Shown here: one piece after another, positions 26,045 through 33,807 of the stretch
Layout of the letters: the number at the start of each line of letters is the position of its first letter
Numbering within the stretch: the first letter of the stretch is position 1
NCBI GenBank assembly: GCA_963808705.1
Contig: CAWEHB010000001.1
Coordinates: forward strand, 124,001 to 188,000
Source: JASHPR01 sp963808705
Lineage (GTDB): Bacteria > Actinomycetota > Actinomycetes > Streptosporangiales > Streptosporangiaceae
Reading direction: 5' to 3'
Length of the DNA stretch: 64,000 bases
Translations under genes and position numbers: made by a program
Notes under the pieces: model-generated
Databases searched by the model: none
Told to the model about the DNA's origin: nothing
What the model saw: only the letters and a program-made list of their open reading frames with translations

Positions 26045-26638
26045 ATGACGCCCACAACGGTGTGGACGAGGATGGCCCGCAGGCTGGGGTTTGACCACAA
26101 CCCGCTGCGCCGGGGCTCGGATGTGATCGAGGCGTGGCTGCTGCCCGCCGTGATCGCCGTATTCCTGATCCTGGGCCCGTTCGTCGCGGGCGCGGCGGGC
26201 CTGTGGGTCCACGCGGACAACGCGGCCGCACAGCGCGCCATGCGGTCGTGGCACCAGGTTCCCGCCGTCCTGCTGCAGGCCGCGCCCGGGCCGATGATGT
26301 CCGACAACGGCTCCAACACCTGGCTGGTCTGGACGCCGGCCCGGTGGACCGCCGACGGCCGGGCGCATGCCGGCAGCGTCCCGGCGCCCGCGGGGACCAG
26401 GGCGGGCGCCTCCGTGCCGGTGTGGCTCGACCGCGCGGGGGACGTGCAGGTGCCGCCGCTGACGGCGGCGGGTGACCGGGACCGCGTCATGGTCGGGATG
26501 TCGCTCGCGCTGGGCGCTTTCGCGCTGCTCCTCGCGGGCCTGGCCCTGCTCGGCCGGCGGATGCTCGACCGCAGGAGGCTCGCGGGCTGGGAGGCGGCCT
26601 GGCTGTCGGTGGGCCCGCAGTGGAGCCGGCACACCTAG
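26045..26638 (+). CDS. Rv1733c-family membrane protein
   Basis: A 197-residue protein in the pattern of Rv1733c-like actinobacterial membrane proteins. It opens with NPLRRGSDVIEAW, has a first helix (LLPAVIAVFLILGPFVAGAA), an extracellular domain with TWLVWTPARWTADGR and an extended VPVWLDRAGDVQ stretch, and a second helix near residue 155-175. ATG 26045 is chosen because the family starts just before the RRGSD block; the longer frame begins inside the TGTTACG repeats. Function unknown. Confidence 0.8.
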   Translation: MTPTTVWTRMARRLGFDHNPLRRGSDVIEAWLLPAVIAVFLILGPFVAGAAGLWVHADNAAAQRAMRSWHQVPAVLLQAAPGPMMSDNGSNTWLVWTPARWTADGRAHAGSVPAPAGTRAGASVPVWLDRAGDVQVPPLTAAGDRDRVMVGMSLALGAFALLLAGLALLGRRMLDRRRLAGWEAAWLSVGPQWSRHT

Positions 26639-26782
26639 CCCGGCCCGCCGCCCCTGCATCAAGCCGCCTGCGGATGCACTGGACCACGGGACAGGCACGC
26701 CCTACCGTTGGTCAAGAAACAGTAAAGTCCCCCGCCATACGCGTGCCAGTCCTAGTCGGCGGGCGGCCTGGGGGGTCAGGTC

Positions 26783-28117
26783 GTGCTCGACATTTCTCTG
26801 CTGGGCGAGATGCGCGTCGCCCTAGACAGCTCGGTCGCCGGGCCGCCGAGGTCGCCACCGGCGTGTTCGCCAACCAGAAGGCCGTCCGCCACTACCGGCG
26901 CGCCACCGAGCTGCTGCGGCAGGCCCCGGCCGACCGTCTCGGTCCGCGGCGGCGGGCACAACGCCGGCGGCCTGGGCGTGTGGGATGACGCCCTGGTCGT
27001 CGACCTGTCGGCGATGCGGGGGGTCCGCGTCGATCCCGCGGCCCGGACCGTGACCGCCCAGGGCGGCTGCGTCTGGGGCGACGTGGGCCACGCCACCGGC
27101 GCGTTCGGCCTGGCCGTCCCGTCCGGCATCCTGGGCACCACCGGAGTGGCTGGCCTCACGCTCGGGGGCGGGACCGGTTACCTGACCCGGCGCTACGGGC
27201 TCACCATCGACAGCCTGATCTCCGCCGACGTGGTGCTCGCCGACGGCTCGTTCGTCACCGCCAGCGGCCAGGAGCACCCGGACCTGTTCTGGGCACTGCG
27301 CGGCGGCGGCGGGAACTTCGGCGTGGTGACGTCGTTCGAGTTCCGCGGCCATGACGTCGGCACGGTCGTCGCCGGGCCCGTGCTGTACGACATCGCCGAC
27401 ACCGGCGACCTCCTGCGCTGGTACCGCGAGGTGCTGCCCAGCCTGCCCGAGGAGCTCAACGGCTGGGCCGCCCTGCTCACGATCCCGCCCGCCCCGCCGT
27501 TCCCGGAAGCGCTCTGGCTGCGCAAGGCGTGCGGGGTCGTCTGGTGCTACACCGGCCCGGCCGAGCGCGCCGACGAGGTGCTGGCGCCGGTCCGCGGGTT
27601 CGGCTCGCCGCTGCTCGACGCGATCATGCCGATGCCCTACCCCGTCCTGCAGGGCATCTTCGACGCGCTGTACCCGCCCGGGCTGCAGTGGTACTGGCGG
27701 GCCGACTTCTTCAACCAGATCCCGGATCAGGCCATCGCCGTGCACCAGGAATTCGGCGAGGCGCTGCCCACCCCGTTCTCGACCATGCACCTGTACCCCG
27801 TCGACGGGGCGGTACACCGCGTCAGCCCCGAGTCGACCGCGTTCGCCTACCGGGACGCGGGCTGGAACGGCGTGATCGTCGGGGTCGACCCGGACCCGGC
27901 CAACGCGGGCAAGATCACGGACTGGACGGTGCGTTACTGGGAGGCCCTGCACCCCACCTCGGCCGGGGGCGCGTACGTGAACTTCATGATGGACGAGGGG
28001 ACCGACCGGGTACGGGCGTCCTACGGACGCAACTACGACCGGCTCGCCCGCGTCAAGGCCGCCTATGACCCGGGCAACTTCTTCCGGATCAACCAGAACG
28101 TGACGCCAGCCGGCTGA
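26783..28117 (+). CDS. FAD-linked (BBE-type) oxidoreductase with an abnormal N-terminus
   Basis: From about residue 50 the protein is a normal berberine-bridge-type oxidoreductase. It has VSVRGGGHNAGGLGV (the His of GGGHN is the usual 8-alpha-histidyl-FAD residue), LTLGGGTGYLTRRYGL, FWALRGGGGNFGVVTSF and the BBE tail YDPGNFFRINQN. The first 50 residues are not the family's: the opening MLDISLLGEMRVALD resembles the start of SARP/AfsR regulators, and the next 100 bases read in another frame as a TPR-like regulator piece. About 40-60 residues of the FAD domain are missing, so the product may be inactive, or translation may depend on the borrowed start. Confidence 0.75.
   Translation: MLDISLLGEMRVALDSSVAGPPRSPPACSPTRRPSATTGAPPSCCGRPRPTVSVRGGGHNAGGLGVWDDALVVDLSAMRGVRVDPAARTVTAQGGCVWGDVGHATGAFGLAVPSGILGTTGVAGLTLGGGTGYLTRRYGLTIDSLISADVVLADGSFVTASGQEHPDLFWALRGGGGNFGVVTSFEFRGHDVGTVVAGPVLYDIADTGDLLRWYREVLPSLPEELNGWAALLTIPPAPPFPEALWLRKACGVVWCYTGPAERADEVLAPVRGFGSPLLDAIMPMPYPVLQGIFDALYPPGLQWYWRADFFNQIPDQAIAVHQEFGEALPTPFSTMHLYPVDGAVHRVSPESTAFAYRDAGWNGVIVGVDPDPANAGKITDWTVRYWEALHPTSAGGAYVNFMMDEGTDRVRASYGRNYDRLARVKAAYDPGNFFRINQNVTPAG
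26827..26936 (+). pseudogene. Fragment of an AfsR/LuxR-type regulator inside the oxidoreductase gene
   Basis: In the frame one base off that of the surrounding gene the DNA reads AAEVATGVFANQKAVRHYRR followed by ATELLRQ. This looks like a helical repeat from the C-terminal half of an AfsR/LuxR-family ATPase regulator. It is short, so the family call is tentative. Confidence 0.45.
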
Positions 28118-28152
28118 CCGGGCCCGGCCGGCTGCCGTCGCGTTCGGCGGTC

Positions 28153-29178
28153 CTAGGCGGCCTCGGTCCCGGACTGGTCCGGCTGGCCGGGCGGGGGAGC
28201 CTCCGCAGGCAGGGTCGCGCGCCGCTGGATCACCCCGAGGCTGTCGTGGAGCGCCTGCCAGACCGTGCCGAGGCTGGCGGCAACCGGCAGGTCACCGCGG
28301 ATGGTGCCCGGCGGGTCCGCCGCGTCGCCGATCGCCTGGAGCGCGGCGCGGCCGGCCTCGACGATCACCGGGTCGCTCGCCTCGATCGTGAGCTTCCCCT
28401 CGCTCACCTGGATCACCATCTGGCGGCGGCCGGCCTCCTCGGGCTGCTCGTCGCTGGTGCCGGTGACGTCCGCCGTGCGGAGCGCCTCCTTGGCCCGGTC
28501 CAGGTCGACGCCGAGCGCGGCCAGCGCCCTGGCCGCGGCGGTGTCGGGATCGGCCAGGGCGGCGAGCAGCAGGTGGTGCGAGCCGACCGGCTGCGCCCCG
28601 GCCAGCCGGGCGGCCTCGGTCAGGCTGGTGTCAGCGGCCGGCGTGGTGCGCAGCTCCGTCTGCCCGGCCGGCTCGCCGGCCGCGAGGGGGTCGCCCTCGC
28701 CGCGGCGCCGCAGCAGCCAGCGGCGGCCCCGCGCGGCCTCTGACTTTCCGGCGGGCGCCGCGTCGAGCACGGCCATGCGGATCGCCGCGAGGTCGGCGTG
28801 CTGCCGCAGAACCTGGGCGCCGACCCCTTCGCCCTCCCGGATCACGCCGAGCAGGATGTGCTCGGTGCCGATGTAGTTGTGGTGCAGGGACAGGGCCTCG
28901 CGCAGCGAGAGCTCCAGGGTCTTCTTCGCCCGCGGCGTGAACGGGATATGCCCGCTGGGCGCCGCGCTCCCGGCGGGCACGATGGCCCTGACCTCTTCCC
29001 GGGCGCCATCGAGCGTCATCCCGAATCCGGCCAGGACGCGGCCCGCGAACCCGTCGGGCTCGCCGAGCAGGCCGAGCAGGACGTGCTCGGTGCCGATGTA
29101 GTTGTGCTGCAGCAGGCGGGCCTCTTCCTGGGCCAGCACGACGACGTGACGCGCGCGGTTGGTGAATCGCTCAAACAT
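28153..29178 (-). CDS. Clp N-terminal-domain protein without AAA+ modules
   Basis: A 341-residue protein. Residues 1-140 hold two ClpC-type N repeats, seen as FTNRARHVVVLAQEEARLL, HNYIGTEHVLLGLL and again HNYIGTEHILLGVIREGEG. A third, weaker Clp-N-like region (DTSLTEAARLAGAQPVGSHHLLLAAL) follows at about 195-250. No Walker motifs are present. ATG 29178 (MFERFTNRARH) matches the start of ClpC proteins. It could be an adaptor or substrate-recognition protein for ClpC, or an anti-adaptor; it is divergent from a MerR-like gene. Confidence 0.85.
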   Translation of the reverse strand: MFERFTNRARHVVVLAQEEARLLQHNYIGTEHVLLGLLGEPDGFAGRVLAGFGMTLDGAREEVRAIVPAGSAAPSGHIPFTPRAKKTLELSLREALSLHHNYIGTEHILLGVIREGEGVGAQVLRQHADLAAIRMAVLDAAPAGKSEAARGRRWLLRRRGEGDPLAAGEPAGQTELRTTPAADTSLTEAARLAGAQPVGSHHLLLAALADPDTAAARALAALGVDLDRAKEALRTADVTGTSDEQPEEAGRRQMVIQVSEGKLTIEASDPVIVEAGRAALQAIGDAADPPGTIRGDLPVAASLGTVWQALHDSLGVIQRRATLPAEAPPPGQPDQSGTEAA

Positions 29179-29286
29179 GCGACCAGGGTGCGACACTCTT
29201 CAACCCCTGTCAATACCATGCTATTAATATGGTTAGCAAGTGTGAACTATGGGCTACCGCCCGGGACGGCGAGGAGGATCACGATC

Positions 29287-29670
29287 ATGGACTGGGAGGA
29301 CCGGCTCGACGCGTGGGAGCTCGAGGTGGAGCTGACCGCCCAGCTCGAGGGCTCGGACTGGGTGACGCTGGAGCGGGCCGCGGCCGACACCGGCGCCTCC
29401 CGGGCCGCGCTGCGCAGCTGGTACCGGACCGGGCAGATCCCGTCCCGGCTCGTCGACGGCCCGCACGGGCCGCAGCGGCTGGTGCCGCTCGCGCTCGTCG
29501 CGGCGCGGGCCGAAGCCTCGCCGCGGCTGCGCCGCACCACGCAGCGCCGGCTCGCCGACGAGGCCCAGCTCGAGATCCTCCGGCACCGGGTCGACCAGCT
29601 GGAGCTCCGGCTGGCCGCGCTCGAACGGCAGCAGGGCAGCGGGGCTGCGTCATCCGCCGCAGGGGCGTGA
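29287..29670 (+). CDS. Small MerR-like helix-turn-helix protein with coiled coil
   Basis: A 127-residue protein. WVTLERAAADTGASRAALRS followed by WYRTGQIPSRLVDGPHGPQR reads as a MerR/excisionase-like winged helix at residues 25-65. A C-terminal coiled coil follows (EAQLEILRHRVDQLELRLAA). GGAGGATC precedes ATG 29287. It is divergent from the Clp-N gene across a short region that is AT-rich for this genome, and may control it. Confidence 0.75.
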   Translation: MDWEDRLDAWELEVELTAQLEGSDWVTLERAAADTGASRAALRSWYRTGQIPSRLVDGPHGPQRLVPLALVAARAEASPRLRRTTQRRLADEAQLEILRHRVDQLELRLAALERQQGSGAASSAAGA

Positions 29671-29744
29671 CGGCGCGCCGGCATGGTTAGCTTCGCGCGA
29701 GCCGGGAGCACCAGAAGCACCGGGGAGCACCGACTGACGATCCG

Positions 29745-31082
29745 CTACCGCACGCCGACCAGCGACGGCCGCCGGCCCGGGCTGGGGGAGATCGTGGCCT
29801 TCGGCGACGGCTGACGGCCGTCGCCCGGAGCGGTGCTCCCGTGGGCGTCATGCCCTGCTGGCACGCTGATGACCACGTTGTTCGCCGTCGAGGAGATCGC
29901 CGCGGCCCCCGAGGCGACCAGGACCGGGGTCATGACGGTGCGCGTGAGCCCGTTGCCGACCTGCCCGGCCAGGCTGGCGCCCCAGGCGTAGACCTTCCCC
30001 GTCGTTGACACGGCGTAGGAGGTGGCCGACCCGGTGGCCAGGCTCTGGTAGGTCACGCCGGCCGGCTGGGAGATGGGCACCGGAGACGGCCGCGTGACCG
30101 TCGTCCCGTCGCCCAGTTGCCCGGCCCAGTTATCGCCCCAGGACCACAGTGACCCATCCAGCAGCATGACGAGCGTCTGCCCGTTGTGCCAGATGGAGCC
30201 GCCCTGGGCGACCTGCGACACCGGATGGGGAAGGTTCACCCGGACCGGGACGTCGGATGACCGGCCCGCGTGACCGTCGCCGAGCTGGCCGAAGCCGTTG
30301 TAACCCCAGTCGAAGTACTCCCCATCGGACAGCAGGGCCCCGGAGTTGGCGAACGAGGCCACCAGCTCGGTGACCGACGAGCCGTCGAGCCCGGGCACGG
30401 TCACCGGCGTGGTGCTGTTGCGCGTGCTGCCGTCGCCCAGGTCGCCGCCCATGTTCTTCCCGCAGGCGTAGATCGTGTCACCAGCGTCGTACACCGCGTG
30501 GTTGCTGGCTCCGGCCAGGGCGGTCACGTCTGACAGCGGGAGCCTGACCGGAGTGCTGTAACCCCTGGTGTTGCCCAGGCAGAGCTCGCCCCCGCCGTTG
30601 TGGCCCCAGCCCCAGACGCCGCCCTTGGTGTCGACGGCCAGGCCCGTGTCGTACGGCATGACATCGGCCGGTATCAGCGCGATCTTCACTCCCCGGGGGA
30701 AGCGCACCCGCACCGGCTTGGTGAAGGAGTTCTCGTTGCGGCCGTCCCCGAGCTGGCCTTGCGTGCCCAGGCCCCAGGCGTAGAGGCTGCCGTCGGTCAG
30801 CAGCGCGTACTGGGTCGAGTTCGAGGATGCGATCTCGGCGACGGTCCCGGGCAGGGTGACGGCGACCGGTGACGTCTCGGTGTCGAAGTTGCCGTTGATG
30901 CCCCCGAAGAAAGACCCCCAGTGCTTGATCATCGAGGTGACCGGCTGTCTGGGCGTTGAAGCCGATGGCGTTTCCGTCCCGCAGCCGCCCGTGAGGATCA
31001 CGGACGCGACGACCGCGCACCGACCGGTTTTAGCGGATAGTGCTTTCCTGGTGACAGTGCGCAATGACTCGGCCAGCCTCAT
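29745..31082 (-). CDS. RCC1-repeat lipoprotein
   Basis: A protein of about 445 residues. The N-terminus has basic residues, a hydrophobic stretch and the lipobox LTGGC, so it is probably an exported lipoprotein. Five or more RCC1 blades follow, each with the W/C-G-x-N/G...G-Q-L-G-D-G pattern (YAWGLGTQGQLGDG, WGWGHNGGGELCLGN, FDWGYNGFGQLGDG, WSWGDNWAGQLGDG, YAWGASLAGQVGNG), which predicts a beta-propeller. ATG 31082 is my choice; a GTG at 31112 extends it by ten residues across a near-palindrome. The ligand is unknown. Its tail is Pro/Ser/Gly-rich. Confidence 0.88.
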   Translation of the reverse strand: MRLAESLRTVTRKALSAKTGRCAVVASVILTGGCGTETPSASTPRQPVTSMIKHWGSFFGGINGNFDTETSPVAVTLPGTVAEIASSNSTQYALLTDGSLYAWGLGTQGQLGDGRNENSFTKPVRVRFPRGVKIALIPADVMPYDTGLAVDTKGGVWGWGHNGGGELCLGNTRGYSTPVRLPLSDVTALAGASNHAVYDAGDTIYACGKNMGGDLGDGSTRNSTTPVTVPGLDGSSVTELVASFANSGALLSDGEYFDWGYNGFGQLGDGHAGRSSDVPVRVNLPHPVSQVAQGGSIWHNGQTLVMLLDGSLWSWGDNWAGQLGDGTTVTRPSPVPISQPAGVTYQSLATGSATSYAVSTTGKVYAWGASLAGQVGNGLTRTVMTPVLVASGAAAISSTANNVVISVPAGHDAHGSTAPGDGRQPSPKATISPSPGRRPSLVGVR

Positions 31083-31085
31083 AGA

Positions 31086-31101
31086 GTGACAATATTGTGA
31101 C
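31086..31101. promoter_or_regulatory. Near-palindrome before the RCC1 lipoprotein gene
   Basis: GTGACAATATTGTGAC is a dyad with one mismatched pair. It is AT-rich for this genome and lies three bases upstream of ATG 31082, so a bound protein could block both transcription and translation start. Candidate operator only. Confidence 0.45.
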
Positions 31102-31175
31102 GCATGGAGCACGCGTGACGTAAACAGCGGCAGCCGCCTACGATCCGCTGATCTCGGGGCCGGCTGGTCAGGGAT

Positions 31176-31895
31176 TCAGGGACCGGGGCGGTCGCCGCGG
31201 CGGGGCTGAAAGCCGCTGATGACCTTCCCGACGGCCACGACCAGGAACAACTGCCCGACCACCGCCTCCACCACCGCCAGCGTCTGCCCGGGATTGGCGG
31301 CCGGCACGAGGTTCCCGTACCCGACGGTGGTCATCGTGACGAAGCTGAAGAACAGGTCCTGGCTGAGCGAGCCTTGCCCCGCCGCGCCGAAGAACGGCAC
31401 GCTGCCGAGCTCGCCGGCCGCCTGGTAGGCGAAGGCGAAGAACATGCCGAGCAGCAGGTAGGCCGCGACGGCCCCGAGCAGCGACTCGACGTCGATCTCC
31501 CGGCGGAGTATCAGGTGGCGCACGATGGAGAACGGCGCGATCAGGTACAGCAGGCAGCTGACCGCGAAGATCCCGCCTAGCTCGGTACCCCGCCGGTGCA
31601 CGAAGAAGCTCCCGACCGTGACGACGGCCGCCAGGCACAGCACGACGTCGGCGACGCGCCGGACCACCGGCCGTGCGCGTGACGTCCGGAGCGTGAGCCA
31701 GACCGTGGCCAGCTGGACGACCAGCACGACCGAGGCCGCTCGCGCCTCGGTCGCCGAGACGGACACCACGTAGGTCACCATCACGAGCAGCAGCACGAGC
31801 CCGTAGCTGTCGGCCGAGACGAAGGTGCGCCCGAGGCGGCGCCACGCCCCGGATCCGGCGCCCGCCTGGGCGTCATCGTCAGCAAGGCCCGGCAA
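31176..31895 (-). CDS. Two-pore-domain-type potassium channel (ion channel 2 family)
   Basis: A K+ channel of about 239 residues with the selectivity filter TTVGYGN preceded by the pore helix SLSQDLFFSFVTM, and an outer helix following (LAVVEAVVGQLFLVVAVGKV). Four hydrophobic segments precede the pore. The start is uncertain: a TTG at 31895 has GGAGG five bases upstream, while the frame is open from ATG 32033. No regulatory RCK domain is attached. It is divergent from the DUF1003-like gene. Confidence 0.85.
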   Translation of the reverse strand: MPGLADDDAQAGAGSGAWRRLGRTFVSADSYGLVLLLVMVTYVVSVSATEARAASVVLVVQLATVWLTLRTSRARPVVRRVADVVLCLAAVVTVGSFFVHRRGTELGGIFAVSCLLYLIAPFSIVRHLILRREIDVESLLGAVAAYLLLGMFFAFAYQAAGELGSVPFFGAAGQGSLSQDLFFSFVTMTTVGYGNLVPAANPGQTLAVVEAVVGQLFLVVAVGKVISGFQPRRGDRPGP

Positions 31896-32058
31896 TGGAA
31901 CCTCCAAGCCCCGGCAGGGAAGGTTCCCAGAGCCCTGCAGCTCCGGTGAAGATGTGATGGAGCCCAGCCAAACGGGCGGCCAAGGCCGGCTGCCCGGTAA
32001 GCGAACGTCCTTCGCCGCCCGGCAACAGCGCAAAGCGACCTATCGCACGGAGAGCCCC

Positions 32059-32511
32059 ATGAGTCCCTACCGGCATGTTCCGCATCCGCACATTCTGCAC
32101 CGGAAGGCAGCGCAACCCGCCAAGGTGGCCGACCAGTTCTCCCGGAGCAGCGCCATCGAGCGCTTCAACACCGCCTTCGCCCTGAAGATCACCGCGGGGG
32201 TCGGCTCCATGTGGTGCGCCTACATCTTCGCCGGCATCGCCCTCTTCGGGCTCCCGTCCGCCATCCGCGGCGGCCTCGGCGGCATCGTGCAGTGGGTGGC
32301 GCAGACGTTCCTCCAGCTGGTGCTGCTGTCGATCATCATCGTGGGCCAGAACGTCCAGGCCGCAGCGTCAGACGAGCGGGCCGAGAACACCTACCAGGAC
32401 GCCGAGGCGGTCCTGCATGAGGCGCTGCAGATCCAGGAGCACCTGCTCAGCCAGGACCACGAACTCGAGAAGCTCATCACCACCCTGCGCACCGCCCCGC
32501 CGGCCGCGTGA
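32059..32511 (+). CDS. DUF1003-like membrane protein
   Basis: A 150-residue protein with two membrane helices (about residues 45-65 and 80-105). The following block LSIIIVGQNVQAAASDERAE leads into an amphipathic helix (AEAVLHEALQIQEHLLSQ), the pattern of DUF1003 proteins. GGAGAG precedes ATG 32059. Function unknown. Confidence 0.7.
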   Translation: MSPYRHVPHPHILHRKAAQPAKVADQFSRSSAIERFNTAFALKITAGVGSMWCAYIFAGIALFGLPSAIRGGLGGIVQWVAQTFLQLVLLSIIIVGQNVQAAASDERAENTYQDAEAVLHEALQIQEHLLSQDHELEKLITTLRTAPPAA

Positions 32512-32558
32512 GAACCGCGCGATTGAGCGCGTGCGGGATTCGCGGGTATGTTGGCGCG

Positions 32559-33119
32559 GTGGTGCCTGGGATTTACCGGGAACTTTTCGCGGCGATCGCC
32601 GCCACCGCGGGCTCGCTGACCGGCCTGCTGTTCGTCGCGCTGTCGGTAACGCCGCGCCGGAGCCCGGCCGCCGGCCCTGCGGCCATTCAGCAGGTCCGGG
32701 CGGCTGCCGCCCTGCTGGCGTTCGCCAATGCGTTGGCGGTCGCGCTGTTCAGCCTGGTGCCCGGGACCAACCCGGGGTATCCGGCGATCACGCTGGGCGT
32801 CATCGGGATCATGTTCACCGCCGCGGCGATCCGGTCCATCCTGTCCAGCCGGGCCACGCCGCGCCAGGAGGTGCGGCAGCTGGGGCTGATCTTCCTGCTC
32901 CTGCTGATCTTCGGCACCGAGCTGGTCTGCGGCATAATCCTGCTCGCCGACCCGCGCCTCAGCTCGGCCGTGCAAGTGATCGGCTACGCCCTGATCACGT
33001 CGGTGATCGTCGGAATCGCGCGGGCCTGGGAACTTGTCGGGGAAAGGGACACCGGCATTCTGGCCTCGCTCGCGGTGCTGAGCGGCCGCTCGCCGGACTC
33101 GGACGACGCGCCCGACTGA
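32559..33119 (+). CDS. Multi-helix membrane protein, SLTGLLFVALSV family (copy 1)
   Basis: A protein of about 186 residues with five predicted helices, starting with YRELFAAIAATAGSLTGLLF and containing AIQQVRAAAALLAFANALAV and GIARAWELVGERDTGIL. Two relatives lie in this window, at 38187-39657 and 44473-44961. The start is at one of two adjacent GTGs (32559 or 32562), or at GTG 32508, which would overlap the preceding stop. Function unknown to me. Confidence 0.72.
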   Translation: MVPGIYRELFAAIAATAGSLTGLLFVALSVTPRRSPAAGPAAIQQVRAAAALLAFANALAVALFSLVPGTNPGYPAITLGVIGIMFTAAAIRSILSSRATPRQEVRQLGLIFLLLLIFGTELVCGIILLADPRLSSAVQVIGYALITSVIVGIARAWELVGERDTGILASLAVLSGRSPDSDDAPD

Positions 33120-33283
33120 CCTGGCCGGATACGGGACTTCTCGGCGGTTCGCCGGACAGATGCGGCCGCCGGCCGCTACCGTCACATGGGTCAGGCGCTC
33201 CGCGGTCTCGTTTCCGCCCCTGCCCCCGGCTGACACCCTGCTCCGTATCGGTGAGCGCGCCCCCCGGTTCGGGGAAGGTGCCG

Positions 33284-33787
33284 GTGTCCGGCTCCCATCG
33301 CAAGCTGCTGCTGTCCCTGTCCGCCGCGGCCCTCCTGGCCGCCCTGACCTTCGCCACCGCCGGCCCGGCCCTCGCCGCGCCGGCTCGTTCCGTTCTGAGC
33401 GCCGATGCCTCGGCGCGGTCCGCCGCTGCGAAGACGGTGCTCCCGGCCCGGCTGCGGGCGTTCTACTGGGCCAGGACCCAGTACGGCAAGCCCTACATAT
33501 TCGGCGGCACCGGGCCGGGCGGCTACGACTGCTCCGGCCTGGTCATGGAGGCCTACAAGCACGCCGGCATCAACCTGCCGCGCACCACCTACGAGATGCT
33601 GAGCAGCTGGCACCTGGTGCGGGTCAGCGTCCCGCAAAAGGGTGACCTGGCGTTCTACGGCTCCGGGCACGTGGAGATGTACGCGCACGGCGACTTTACC
33701 TTCGGCGCGCACGCGGCCGGGCAGATCATCGGCTGGATCCAGTTCGGCCCGTGGTGGCATCCGACCGCGTACTACCGGGTCCGCTGA
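33284..33787 (+). CDS. Secreted NlpC/P60 cell-wall hydrolase
   Basis: A protein of about 167 residues: signal peptide (LLLSLSAAALLAALTFATAG, cleavage near ALA-AP) then an NlpC/P60 domain with the catalytic Cys in GYDCSGLVMEAY and His in GSGHVEMY. Family members cut gamma-D-Glu-diaminopimelate bonds in peptidoglycan. GTG 33284 has GGGGAAGG upstream; GTG 33251 or 33278 are alternatives. No binding module is attached. Confidence 0.88.
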   Translation: MSGSHRKLLLSLSAAALLAALTFATAGPALAAPARSVLSADASARSAAAKTVLPARLRAFYWARTQYGKPYIFGGTGPGGYDCSGLVMEAYKHAGINLPRTTYEMLSSWHLVRVSVPQKGDLAFYGSGHVEMYAHGDFTFGAHAAGQIIGWIQFGPWWHPTAYYRVR

Positions 33788-33807
33788 GGCGGCCGGGCGG
33801 CCTGGCC

